From contig NC_134962.1 in the NCBI RefSeq assembly GCF_965638725.1, positions 1,557,501-1,621,500 of the forward strand: a DNA stretch of 64,000 nt, written 5' to 3'. This DNA comes from Aptenodytes patagonicus (Eukaryota; Chordata; Aves; Sphenisciformes; Spheniscidae). The notes below the pieces were generated by a model. It saw only the letters and a list, made by a program, of their open reading frames with translations, was not told where the DNA came from and searched no databases. Below, piece after piece: positions 30,201 to 50,100 of the stretch. A program made the position numbers and the translations under genes. Every line of letters begins with the position of its first letter. Positions within the stretch are counted from its first letter, which is position 1.

Positions 30201-31900
30201 GCTGCGGGGCGAGGGATGCGCCGGCCGTATTTCGTGGGCCACGAGAGGCCCCGACAGCTCCGTGGGGAGAACTGCCCTGGGGGGGCTAAGCCTGGGGGTC
30301 TGTTCCCAGCTGCCCGCGGGAGCCGTGCGGTCTCCGATCGACCGCGACGGCACCGGAGCGAACCTCCGGCGGCTGCACCGGCGTGATCTGGAGGCAGATG
30401 CCAGGCAGGCAGCGTGGAGCAGGGAGAGGTCACCGCTGCGGGGGACATGGCAGCGGGCAGAAGAGCGGCGTGGGACCGGGAGCCAATTCAGCCCCTGCCT
30501 GTGTCATGCCGCAGTGGCTCGAGGTCACCGTGCAGCCCAGGCAGGCACACGTGTGGGCACGCATCGACCTCCCTGCGTGGGCAGGAGGCACAAGTGGCCA
30601 CTCGACACTGGTACAAAAAGCGAAGCCCATGTAAACACGGCGAGTCACGCCATTGCCATTGTCCCCGCTGCCGGCACGCACCGCGCCAGGCTGCCGAGCG
30701 GCACCAGGAGCACGGGGCTGAGGCACGGGCCCCCTCATCCCCCGGCCAGGAGGTGAAGTGGCTCCATTTAAAAGGAAATTGAGTTCAAACCACTTGCAGG
30801 AGCTGCAGCCTGCGCAGTGCCACCGTGCCACAGAGGGTCAGCCCCAGCCGTGGGAGCCATCACCCACCCCACACGCCGGGCCTTGGGTGCTGGTGGCTCT
30901 GGGGGGGACGACCAGCGTGATGCAGCCCAGGGCTGCTGTGGGCTGCGTGATCGGAACGGCACATGCCTCAGAAGTGAGTCAAGAAATCAGTAATTTTTCG
31001 AGCTCCTCCGTAAACTGGCTCTGCAGACGCTCTCCTTGACCTTCGGCAGAGCGCCTGCTGCTAACGTCACCCACGCGGGTGGCAGGAAAAACGCGGGGAG
31101 AAGCGGCTGGGAAAAAAAAACCCATTAGGGGGTTTGATCGCCATCCCCCCCCCCCCCCAAAACCCACGGGGAGCGGCACAGCAGCGTGCGAAGCCCCGAA
31201 CCCCGGGAGCCACCGGCTGCCCGCTCCCAGCAGCACCAGGCCCAGCAGCCCGGCACCAGGATTAGACACCCCCCCTGCCCGGGGGGGGGGGTGGGGGTGG
31301 GTGAAGAGCAGTTTGGGGACGGTGCGTGGGACAGGGACCCCTGCGTGGGGACGCGGCCATCCCACACCCCCCCGCCCGCGGGAGCAACGCGGACAAACCA
31401 GCCCCGCGGGGAGCCAGGACCCAAGTCACGGGGGACACGGCCATCCCGGGGGGACACACACTGCAGCCCCGGGGGCTCCCACCCGGCCCCCGCCGCCCCT
31501 CAGGGTCCCGGCGTACGGCAGTCGCCCTGCCCCGCTTTTGGTGGCCGACGCGTGTCCCATCCCGCGCCAGCCTGCCGGGCCCCGAAAGCCCCCGCTGCCC
31601 CAGCGCCCGCCCGGCCCCCAGGGCAGCGCGGCGATGCCCCCCGGGACCTCGGCGGCTTTCCCGGGGAACTTCCAGCTGGAAACCCCCCGGTGAGCCCCGG
31701 GAGCGGGCTCGGATCGTCCCCGGCAGGGTGAGTGCGGCGCCCGGGAGGGGTCCCCGAAGGCCGCCGGGGCTCTCAAACCGTCCCCCGGTGCGGCTGCACA
31801 GCCCCGGTGCACCGACCCCCCCTGCACCGCACGGCTACCGGCAGTGCACCGGGTCCCTCCTCCCGCTGCACGGTCGCGAGGGCATCACCCTCTCCCGGGA
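27300..31900. other. PDYN-STK35 intergenic region
   Basis: The sequence is GC-rich with many short C or G runs (for example C14 at 31145-31158 and a G-rich stretch near 31275-31300). No exon is supported. One AT-rich island stands out at 29555-29700. The long open frames here have no domain and reflect low stop-codon frequency. Confidence 0.6.
29555..29700. promoter_or_regulatory. AT-rich island; candidate conserved enhancer
   Basis: TTTAATTAATATTCAT, GGTAATTAAGC and GAGTCA (half AP-1) occur within 150 bases of low-GC sequence, about midway between the PDYN and STK35 promoters. No coding signal is present. It could serve either gene. Confidence 0.35.
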
Positions 31901-31914
31901 GCACCGACCGTCCC

Positions 31915-32100
31915 GGTGCGGTGGGGGGGAGGGGGGGGTGGAAGGGGGGGTGGGGGAAGAGGGGGGCGGGTCACCCCCGCCGTTACATAAGGGGCTACGT
32001 CAGGGCGCGCGGCCCCGCTCTTATCCCGCCGCCGCCGCCGCCCCGCCCTTTCACACGCCGCCGCTCCCGGTCCGGAGCCCGCCGCCGCGCCCCAGGTGAG
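31915..32100 (+). promoter_or_regulatory. STK35: STK35 upstream promoter: G-rich cluster, TATA-like and CRE-like sites
   Basis: Six or more G runs of 3-9 bases (31921-31970) can form G-quadruplexes on the plus strand. They are followed by TTACATAAGG (about 31983) and CTACGTCAG (about 31992), a CRE-like site. A short CpG-rich stretch then ends at CCCCAG|GTGAGC (32095/32096), which could be a noncoding first exon of STK35. Assignment to STK35 rests on position. Confidence 0.4.
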
Positions 32101-32324
32101 CCCCGTGGGCCCCGTGGGCCGGGCCCGCGCCGCCGCCGCCGCCGCCTCCCCCGTGCCGGGCGGGGAGGGGAGGGGAGGGGGGAGGGGAGACCGGACCGGG
32201 CTGGGGCGGGGCGGGGCGGTGGCGCCCACCCCGATGACCGGGCTGTTTACACCGGGGCGGCGCATACCACGGCGGCGGGGGGGCGGGGGGGCCCGGCCGC
32301 CGCGCTGAACCCCCGCCGCCCTGA

Positions 32325-39657
<7,333 letters not shown>

Positions 39658-39692
39658 ATTCAGGGCAAGGCACTGCTGTGCTTTGCAGCTGG
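39658..39692 (+). other. STK35: STK35 3' UTR start ending at a strong donor
   Basis: Thirty-five bases after the stop, CAGCTGG|GTAAGTGA (GT at 39693-39694) is a near-consensus splice donor. It suggests the 3' UTR is spliced. Because the junction lies under 50 bases from the stop, it should not trigger nonsense-mediated decay. Confidence 0.5.
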
Positions 39693-39851
39693 GTAAGTGA
39701 TCCGCAGTTTTTGTATTATTCTGTCTGCTGTACCAGCCCAATAATGCACTTTGTAGTGACACAAAGGAATCTTTTATGCTCCCAGAGCTATTTCTATAGT
39801 GACTCATCGGAGCACTGCTTCTGAGTTTTTTTCCACCTATTCTACTGCAAA

Positions 39852-39857
39852 AATAAA
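39852..39857 (+). terminator. STK35: Possible proximal STK35 poly(A) signal AATAAA
   Basis: A canonical AATAAA lies 195 bases after the stop. If used, it gives a short unspliced 3' UTR isoform. The downstream GT-rich element is weak, so the distal signal at 51831 may be preferred. Confidence 0.4.
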
Positions 39858-42800
39858 GTAGAGGTGGGAAGCAGGATTAGCAGCTGCACGTCCTGCTGCT
39901 GCCCAAAGGCCCAGCGGAGCTGGGCAGGAGCCCTGCTCCTCGGAGGTCCTGGCCAGTGGCCGAGACGGGCTGGTGCACAGCAGAGACCTGCGAGCACACT
40001 CTGACATCAGCTTTGGGTACGTCCATCTCTCCTAGGGGCAGGGAAGGAGCTGCCAGTTCTGCCTCCTCTGCTATGTGGTGTAATTTCTGCAGTCAGCGCT
40101 GGGAGCACCTTGCTGTCTAGCACAGTCCCCTTCCCCTCTGAGACAGGACACCTCGGGGCTCAGCTGGCTCGGTGAGCCGGCACCGAGTGGAGTGGCAGGT
40201 CTGTCTCAGCACAAAGCTGTTTCCTTTGCTTTCACTTACGAGGCACGTGGGTCTGTCTTGTGGGTCCGTCTCATTTTGTTTCCTTGCTAAAGGCAGGACT
40301 TCCCTTTGGTGTGAACTGCGGTTGCCCAAACCCGGTGGGATGCTCTGGTGTCCAGCACCTGAGTTTGTACACCTGCATCTGCTCAGGAAGGAAGCTTACA
40401 AAACAGTTGTGGTCAGACTGAGCTCAGCTCTGTTCAAGCAGAGTCCCCTCCTTTCTCCCCCCAACTTGGTTCCTAAATAGTCCTAAGCCCAGAGGTCCTG
40501 GTCCTGAGGCCTGGGTGGTCACACACGGTCTGGAAGGACCCCCAGGGACATGGGGTAGCCGACGGTGTCATTAACCAGTGACACCAAAGGACTGGGAGGT
40601 GTTGCCAGCATGGCAAAGCTGTCTGTAAACAGGAGCTGTTACTAGGGATACTCCCGGCCAACCACTTCAATGAAACTGAAAAATTACAGATTTCAAGGGG
40701 CGAGGCTGACGTCTTCCCAGCCCAGGTTCGCTGCCCGACTGTTGCTGGTCACAGGAGACCTCTGAAAGCCTGCCTGTGTCAGGTGCTGGCATTGCAGCTT
40801 GGGCTCCCAGCCCTCGCCTCAGCCCGAAATCGCACAGATCCTGCTGGACCAGAGCAGACCACAGATCCAAGAGAGCAAAGAGGGACGAAATGGCTGCCCT
40901 AGCCAGCAAACACCCAGCCTTCAGCCTTGCAGTCGATGGCTGTGTGCCTGGCCTGCTCCCGAGAGCGAGCCTCCAGCAGCAGGGCGGTGGGGAAGGTGGG
41001 GGCATTTTGGCAGGTTTTGCTAAGAAACCTCATTGCTGCCCACCTGAGGATTCCTGAGCTTGTGTAAAGCGATGTGCTGCCCGTCCCCTCTCTGTGTGTG
41101 TGCCCAGGTAAGCTTTGTGCTGTTTGCAGAGAGAGAGGAATATAGAAATGGAAAGGCTCATGGGGTAAGTCTGGTTGTTGTCACTGCTGGTTTGTCCAAA
41201 CTGGTCTGCAAGCCATCCCCTCCACACCCCTGGCACAAAATATTTAATGCCCTTAAGATCTCCAGCGCAAGTAATTGATGTGACTGTTTCTGCCTGGGGC
41301 TTGGTACTGGTCCCAGTGCAAGTGTGGGCTGGGGATTAGGGTGGGGGAGTGAATCTGCAGAAATGTGAGCCCTTAAGGTGGGTGTGATAAAGTCCCGGGG
41401 CAAAAGCAGGGCACCCCACCTTGTGCCCCAGGCCAGGTGTGGGTCTCCTCTGGCTGTTGGGAGCAGCTCTGCTGCGTGACGGAGGGTCGGGTCGGGGTTT
41501 GCCGTTGCCATCTGCAATAGCTCTGTGCTGACGCGATGCTGCTGAGTTATGCAACCAGCCCGTGCCCTCCGGGGAAAATTCATCCTGTGCATATCTGCAG
41601 AATGGTACATGCAGGGATAACAAACACCGAGGGGACAGTCCTACCCTGGGGCTGTTTGCTTAAAACCTGGCTGCCTTCTGCAAACCACCCCCCTCCATCT
41701 GCGTCCGGAGCCAGCTGTGAGTCTGCACCGATCGGATCTGCTCCGACAGTGACACGGCTGCAGCAGAGATGGATGCGCTTATATAACGCAACCCGGCATA
41801 CGTAGCGTGGCTGCTTGGCCCAGACAGAAGCCCGGCGCCATCCATATGTTCGCTGCAGACCCAGAGCGTTGTGCTGTGGGGAGCGTTCCTCTGGCTTGTT
41901 TATGGGGCAGCAGAATATTTGGTGTGCTTTCCTATAGGGTTTTTCTAATGCGTTGTGTATTTGTGCATTCAAATCGGCCTGCCTCTGGCTGTTATTAAAT
42001 GCAAACCTTAAACTGGAAACCTGCTTGAGAAGCTTAAAATGGGATTTAGAGCAGGGCCTGAATTCTGCTCTCAGTTAATTTAAGTTGACCAAAAAACTCA
42101 AGTAACCTCTTACAACTTAATTGTGGCACTGGCACGTAGCTTACAGTGCTGCTGGGTCATGCAGTGAGTTCTTCCCCAGGACAGCTTCAGACCCTGCTGA
42201 GCCTTGGTTCGTGTCTATAACCTGGAAAACTGTAACCCTCCCTGACCCAGGCAATCAGATTTTTGTGTATTTGTTGGTATGCCACTGACCTCTTCTGATT
42301 TTGCTTCATGTCCCAGCAGCTTTGCCTTTAGTTCTGCTACGGATGCTGGACGCACCTGTCAGTCGGCAGGCCTCAGGCTCTGTTATCCTTCCAAAATGCA
42401 GATATTAAATGTCAGTTTTCAGTCAGGAAAGTGTTTCTGGCTTGGTTTCTGCTGGACACCAGGGTGTCTGGAGTGGAGATGAGCCTGCTTATCTCCTTGC
42501 TCCCCTCACCAGCGCTGCTGGTGGCCCCAGGGTGGTAGGTCCAGCAGAGGTGGGCAGCATTTCCCCGGGCAAAACAAAGGTTTTTTCTTATTTGAACACT
42601 GTTTATCTAAAGTCTGAGCAAAAGCATGCCTTTTGGGCAAAGAGGACAAAAGCCTTTCTTTAGGGAGTGGCTGGATTGTGCTGGGTACCTGCTGATCACC
42701 TCTTGATTGCCGTGTGATAGCCCAGCACTGTGACGGCACCGCACACTAAGAAGTATTTCGCCCCTCCTTGTGGGTACTGGAAGGCTGGGGCCACTCTCCT

Positions 42801-43189
42801 CCTTTCCTGCAATGTGAACATCTTTTTTTGCGTGTCTTTTTTGTAGCTGCCCTCCGAGTTCCCCAGGGCTGGTGAGGAGCCTCCTGTGGACACTGCTGCT
42901 TCAGTGGGACCCTCTAACGTTGTGGGTTTGTGCAGTGTGGATTGAGCAACCCTTAGACAAGTTGCTGAGGAGCGAGGTACAGCGAGAGCACGTGGCTGTT
43001 TGCTGCTCGCTGGAGTGGCACCATTGGTCTTGGCCGCAGCAACGAGGGGAGCAAGTGGCAGCATCACCCACCACCTCTCTTGTCCCACAGGCGGGGTCCG
43101 GTACCCGGTGTGCGATAAGCCAGTCTTACACACAGAGCCCAGATACTTATTTATCTCGTGTTTGTGCAAAGGTGGGTGCTAGGTGGTAA

Positions 43190-43700
43190 TTCCACAAAGC
43201 TAGCACGCCACACACGAGAACTACAGCGTATTTATATTGTTACACGATTAGCAAAAGCCCGCCTAAGGTCATGTTCGTTGGTTAGTTGTGTTCAAATTAG
43301 CCTCGCTTGCCATGTAAATTAGCACGCATGCTCCTTGCAGGTCTGGGGGGGCAAGTCTTTCCAGTCTTGAATTGCGTCGGTGGTCCCGATCCCCCCCTGC
43401 CGCCTTTACCTTTCCCCTAGTTACCGCAGGTGTTTTGCTGACTTCTTGTTTCTTTGGCAATCATCCAGCCTCCGCCGCCTTCTAGGGCAGGATGTTCCCC
43501 TTTTATCGGTCTTTTAGTTCTTCTTCAAGGGCATAGTTGTTGTAAGGCATGCAGTGTTTATACAAGGTAATCAAGCTAGTACAATGAAGACTACAGTCTA
43601 GGTATTAACCCAAACGTATGGCTACACCTACAGTTACGCATTTAAGAAACTTTGTAGTTTTAATTCACGTAGGACATCAAACTGCAACGGTTGTCATGGG
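43190..43700. mobile_element. Possible solo LTR or degraded retroelement
   Basis: About 500 bases differ in texture from the flanks: TATTTATATTG, TTGTTACACG, TTTTATCGG, TTTATACAAGG and several short CTAGC/GCACGC words, with no coding frame. The look is that of an avian endogenous-retrovirus LTR on the minus strand. I could not define target-site duplications or TG...CA ends, so the call is weak. Confidence 0.25.
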
Positions 43701-46700
43701 TGTAGAAGGCAGCTTGTTCTGGTCGATCATATTCCATGATATTTTCACTGTGGATAAAACAGTAGGTCTGATTTTGGGGTGGATGCTCAAGGTGAACGGC
43801 AGGAATCTGTGCATGCAGTGTGGTGCAGACTGCAGCAGCTCGGGGGCTGCCTTCAGCAGGGAGGCGTCTGACAGCCGAGGCCAGCCTGGTTCGCTCCAGC
43901 ACTCCTCCTCCTCCTCTGTCACCGGTTTTGATCATTCCGGTTTCAGCTGAAAGTAACTGTTTGCATTTGCATTGTTGTCCTCTTTGCATTTTCAAAATGC
44001 AACAGGAGCTGATGCTGAACAAGCTCATCTGCATGATGGTGTCTGTCCCTGGCGAGGGCTCCCTGGTGCTGTGCCCCGCCGCTCCCAAGCACCGCTAACA
44101 AACTGCTGCCCTACAGATCTCCAGACCTGGAGGGCAGGGATCGGACGCACATCAGCAGCATCTCTGCAAGCTATCAGTGCGCAGGGCTGTTGCATCAGGT
44201 TAGGTCTTGTCTGTTAGTACCACTCAACTCAGATTTTACCATGCGGTAAGAGTGCCCTTACCCCGCTGGCCAGGGACAGGTGAGCAAGTCAAGGAAGAGG
44301 ATAGCGGTTTCATTTCTGAAACAATGTTAGTTTTGACTTCAGACTGTTTTCAGTGTGGTTTGTGAATCTTGGCCTGGACAAAAGCCATGGGACAGTAAAA
44401 GCAAAGTCAGTTCCTCTTTTTGGCCGCAGCAGCAGGTGCAGCAACGCGGGGCCACCCCGCGGAGTGGCGACATCTTTCTGGGCAGCGTTGATTCTACCTG
44501 GGGAGAAGCGAAGCCCTGAGGATGAACTGCATCACGTCACCTCTGGCCAGATGTGTTAGTGTTTGCGTTTGCTCACCGTCACCCCCTCTCCCTCCTGGGG
44601 GAGGCCGCTGCGGTTGGATTTAAGGCAGCTCCCAAGGAGTGCATCACAGATACACGTACAGAGCATGAGGAAGGGCTTAGGAGATACAGCAGGCTCTCAG
44701 CCCCCTTCCCTCGTACCCTGTGTTCCCACGCAGGGGTAGATAACGTGATTAACACGAGAAGGTGCTGGGTTATCTCTCCCTCCCCTGCGCTGAGTCCTCT
44801 GATATCACGCAGACCGCATTGCCACTGCCATGACCCACGCATTAGTGTCATCTTCCTTAGGTGCTGGATGAGGACTCCCGGTTCATATCCTGCTGATGCC
44901 GAATGAACATTCGAGCTGATTAAAACTATAAGTGGCATCAGGGGAGGGATTAAAAGCTCTTGAACAAGCCCCTGAAACAACGTGCGTCAATGGAGTGAGC
45001 TCTCCTGTCTCAGAGCTGTGAGCTCGGGGTTGCTCAAGCAAGCGCCTTCCCTGAAAATGCTCCTACTCCAGGGAAGCACAAACAGAAACGCTGCCCTACT
45101 TGCTAATGAAGCTGCATCACAGGAGAAATCTTCCAGAAAAATCCTTGTGCGATTGCCCCGACCTGATGTCCGGGTGCCTCTCGCAAGCCTGTCTTCTCAA
45201 ACAGAAAGGCTTTTTTTCCTGATTGCAGCCTGCAAAGGCGGCATCTCCTGGTTAACCTCTCCTGAAAAGCAGCGTGCCCGTGGCCCTGGCTTCTGTTCCA
45301 GGCAGCCTCTTCCTTTAGAAATGTGTTCCTCAGGCACGGATTTCTTTAATGAGATTTCCTAGGGCTAAGGGACTTGGGTAATTTGCTGGGCAGTGGCAGT
45401 TTTTCTTCAGCAGGTCTCTCCTGCTGCTCCGTCGCTGTTGCTCGGTGTCTCTGCAGAGCCCCTCGCTCAGGAGAGGACCTGGCCGTACCCCAAAGTGTGG
45501 ATCTGCCCCTGCTGAGGAGGGGAGCTAAACCCACCCCCCCCCAGGTTTTTTCCATGTAACTGTCTGAGCTCAGAGCTCAAGTCTGGGGAAAAATTAAACT
45601 GCTGTTAACTCCTGGAAAATTACCACCCGTGCATAGCACAAGGGGTGATGAAGTGAAGGTCCCTCCACTTAGGTTGAAGGTTTGCACGTGTTTCGGTGAC
45701 TTCCAGCCCCGTCCCCTGCTGCAGGAAGCCCTCGAGGGGCCAGCGAGCAGAGCTGACAGCAGCGGGGAGACCCCCGGGTCCCTCCATTGGGCAGGTGGGT
45801 CCCAGCTTTCATCGAACCGTCACCGCTGCTTCCCAGCACAACCCCTGACCTCAGCTCTGCTGGTCCCTCCTCTGAAGGTTGGGACATCCTGAATGATGTA
45901 TTTCCAATACAGAAGTGACATCATGTGCATGTGTGCCGTTCCTCTGCTGGGTCCAGCCTTGCTGCCGGATGGGATGTCCACAGGGAATTTGCTGGGTTGC
46001 AAACAAACTGGGAGGAAAATGCTGGTGGCTTATGTGCAGAGTTGAGCATTTCTGCGTCCGTAAGCTAGGAAGACAGGAGAGTGCAGTGTCAGGGCTGTGG
46101 AGGAGTCGGTGCAGCACCCTTGGTTGGGACTTTGGCCAGGGCAGAGACTGGCACAGCAAAGATCTGCCCATGCTTTCCTAAAATCCCTGGCACTGAGCAT
46201 CCTCGTGGGCTGTCGCAAGCGCAGCACGGCCACGCTGCGAACCCATCCTGCTCCCCTTTCAGTTGCACCGAAAGGGATTTTAACTGCCTCTTGCAGAGCC
46301 ACTCGAGAAGCCCGAGCTGCTGCTGACAGAGAGGGCGAGCGGTGCAGGGCGTCCCCGGTGTCACAGCTTGTTCCGCCTTTCCCTGGGTGTGCGGATGCAG
46401 AGGACCGGGAGCCACCACTTGCATGCGCATCACGTGGACCCCTCAAGGCCAGGCTCTGCCGCAGTAATGCTCGTCCTTGTTCCAGGCGGGCTGTCACCGC
46501 GGCGAGCCCCGCGGGATGGGGCTGTGTTACCGGTGTGCGGGGCGATGCTCGACCCCCAGCCAGCCCATCCCAGCTCAGCCCACGAGCTGGGGCAGCTGGG
46601 TGCGTACTGACCTTGGCAGTGTGCTGTGCAGCGTTTGAATCGCTCTTTGAGAAAGAAATGACTATAAACCGAGTTCGGACCCGCAGTGCCTGGGTCAACA

Positions 46701-47146
46701 GTGAAAACACTGCGAAGCAGAGAGATGTGGCAATGCCCATCTTGGACTAACTGGGACCAGCGGGAAGGCTGTGGGAGTGGGCTCCCTCTCTGCAGCAGTG
46801 TCCTCCAGCCCTTCCATCCAGCAGCCAAATGGCTGCAGCACCAACCCGGTTACCATTGCACCTTCCACCCGGTGCAGTTGTTCGTAGGCATTGCTGTTCG
46901 CAGTCGTTGGTTGGGGCCGTGTAACGAGAAGGCGCGCACTCATCTTGAGTTCTCCCAGACCCTCAAATGATGCTTTAATTAAGGCTTGGGAATGAAAGGG
47001 GAGGTGCAGCGATCCCGCTTGCTTTGCCCCCTAGTCTGGGTTGGGTGGCAGCGGGAGGGCTAGCAGGATGTTGTCACCATGTAGTAACTGGGACAAAACC
47101 GCTGACATACCTGACCTCTCTTTCTCCTTTCTTGTTTTTCTTGCAG

Positions 47147-50100
47147 GTTTATTTACCAGGGACCCATAATCTCCATTATTTACATGCAACGAGGGAAATC
47201 GAAGATAAGGGAAGATGATGATACAGAAGACCCCTGGTCTGCAGGATCTCTGGCAATGTGAAATCTTTGGGTGTTACTTTGTTTTGTTGGGAAGGAGGTG
47301 TTCTGGGGCTGTGGAGGGGGCTGCAGAGGCCTGTGGAAGAGCACAAGCTCGCAGCTGTCGTGCTCACGGGACTATTTTAAACAAGATCCAGAGAGCAGAG
47401 CTGCCCTTGCCCAGCCTTCCCCGTGTCTCCTGTGCTGCCATTTGACTCAGTAGATGTTTCTAGAGAAGATCTGGTTCCATAAGGAGGTGGGAATCGGCAG
47501 CCCAGCAGTGAGGTGTGCTGCCAGGCACCAGCTCTGAGTCTGGCTGGGCACAACTTTGGGTTTAAAGCTATTCCTTTCGCCGAGGGGAAACGGGAGCAAA
47601 GTGATTGCTGGGTTTGCACCGGGAGCGCAATGCTTTAGAAAAAAGTGAGTCTCTCGGACCACGTGTTGCAAGCAGCTAAATACTTTCATAGCCAGGCAAC
47701 TTCTGAATAGGCGGATGCTGCCCAGGCTATGAGCAGTTGACGTTAGGATAGAGTAACATAAACAAGCTGGAAAGCCATTTGGCAAGGCAGGTCCGCTGCT
47801 GTGACGGGCAGACCTTCATTCTCCCCGAGCTGGATTTCACTAGTGATGTTTGTTACAGTCTTTCTAGACAGAGGGCAACGGGGAGCCCGTAGGTACATTT
47901 TCAGGTGGACATCGTCCGCATACAAGAGAAACAGAGAGCAGTCCGCTACTCTGATCCATTTAATGCTAAACTTCAGTTGTTAGGAACAATACTTGGGAGA
48001 GGAGGAGGTTTGGCCTAAATCGCTCACGGGCTGGATTCTAGCCTCCAGCAAAACACTTTTCCCTGCTAGATAACTATCTCCAGGAAGCAAAAGGCAATGC
48101 TGCTGTTTAGGTTTGGTTACAGTACAGTACAGCTCAGGTAAGGAGATTGGAACCTCAGGCTGAGCTGTTAATACTAGATTTCCTTGCCTATATTTAGAAC
48201 AACACTAATATTCTGGGGCTGACCCTGTGTTGACGATCACTGTAAATGCAATGTAAAGCACCACTTCTCCACCCTGCACATTCAGAACCAACTAAAACAT
48301 TTCTGACCAGATTAAATAACCCGGCAGTGGTTTGTGGAGCGGGCTGGTCTGACCCAGCATCGCTCCCGAGCTGCCCAGGTGCTCAGCCCTTACCGCAGCC
48401 AGAGCTGGCCAGGGCCACAGGCATAAGAGGGTCCCTCCGACCCCCTCGTCCCTGGCTGTGGGAACTGCTCCTCGCCTGCGTGCAGGCTCCAGCTTTCCCG
48501 TGTCATCACTGGAAGGTTCCTGAACTGGCAGCACCTCCTTGTATCTACTCAGTGTACTTTGCTGACCTCATGGGAATGAATGGAAATACAGTCGATTCAT
48601 GTGGGCCAAGGCACAGCTAAAGGAGGGAGGGGTTTCTTTTTTCTCTTCCATCTATTCCAGGACACAAAGCTAACGCTGTCGCTGCAGGAACGCCAGGTCC
48701 CTCTTAGGAGGACGATGCCAGGAGTCTCCAGACCATGTGTCTGTGACTTGTGGAGGTTTGGACGGCACAAATTCGGTGCCAAGCCCCTGTTCCCACGCTG
48801 CTCTTCTGTTTGTTCCTAGGGATGCTTCTGTGGGCTGTGGCCAGCCACAGCCAGACCATGACTGTACAGACTCCTTCCAGGCCAGTTACTGGGGTTTGAG
48901 CAGTTTGGGGTTGGTTACCAGGTGCTGTGCTCGGCCCTGGCCGCAGAGCGGTCTCGGGGGCTTTGAACAGCGCTTTGGCTGCTCTCGTTTCTCTCTAACT
49001 AGCAGCAGATCCCTGCGGCAGCCATGCCGAGGAGCTGCAGGCGGGTTTCTCCCGGGGAGGGCTTGCGGAGCCCCGCACGTCGCCCAGTATCCTGCAGGAG
49101 GGCTGCGGTGAGAAGAGAGCCGAACCCCGTAGTTCACAAGTACAGTGTTACTGCCCTGATCGCTGGACCATCCTTCCTCCTCCTGACAGAGCCTTTGCTC
49201 CTGACTGTTACGACCTAACCCTGGCTTGAACGGGTGCAGTAAGAGGGCTTTACCCTCCCAGCCCTGCTCACGTGGCTTTCCCTGCTGGAAGGGCCCCTCA
49301 CCGGGCGTTATGCCCTGGGAGAAGGGAGCTTCCTAGCAGGAGATTTCTTTCCATGTGTGGAAACCAAGCCTGAAACGCAGGACGTGGAGATGGAAAGTGG
49401 TGAGTGGGCTGTTCGCCGGGACCGCTGCCTCCAGCCGGCTGCCAGCACCCTGCTCCTCTCTGGGGACAGGAGCGAGCCCGGCCGGCAGCACCTGGGAGGG
49501 TGTCCCCTCTTAGTCCATCGCTGTTTCAGGCCATCTTCAAACCACACGTCTCCACCTCAGCTTTTGCATTGCAGATGTGTTTTTAAAGCAGCTTGATGTT
49601 AGCGAGCTAGACCGTAGTGCCTTACTTAGGATTTAGCAAACACTTCCAAGGATGAGACCTAGGGCTGCTAGCCTTTGGCCAATGTGGGTGTTTCCCTGAT
49701 TAGTTTGTCCTTTTAAGAGCATTTCTCCCTGATGATTTTGCTGCTGTTTGTGCTTGACTCCCCAGACTATACAGGAACCTGCCTTGTGTTTACAGCTCCT
49801 AGCATCTCTCCTCCCAGTTACTTTGGCCCAGACCAGCGCTCTCTCTTGAACAAGGTGGGAACAGGGAACAGCTCAAACCCGCTTGTGCTGTGGGATGGGG
49901 GATGTTTAGGCTTCCCTTCCAAGCTGGGTCTATCGGGCACCTCCTGCCCAGCTCCTGCAGGCTGAACTTCTCCCTCCGCTGTAGATGTTTTTGGCATTAG
50001 GATGCGCTGCTGGGGAAAAAAACTTAGGAAAGCAGCACCGAGCCTGCAGCCCATTGCCCAGCCCAGGGCCAGGCTGTCTCCATCTCTTCCTGGCTGCAGC

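Larger units (their letters stand above)
39693..47146 (+). other. Putative 3' UTR intron of STK35 / intergenic
   Basis: I find no coding exon here. Frames up to about 236 codons on either strand have no domain and no splice context. An LTR-like segment lies near 43190-43700. If the donor at 39693 joins the acceptor at 47146, this 7.5 kb is an intron; otherwise it is intergenic. Confidence 0.4.
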
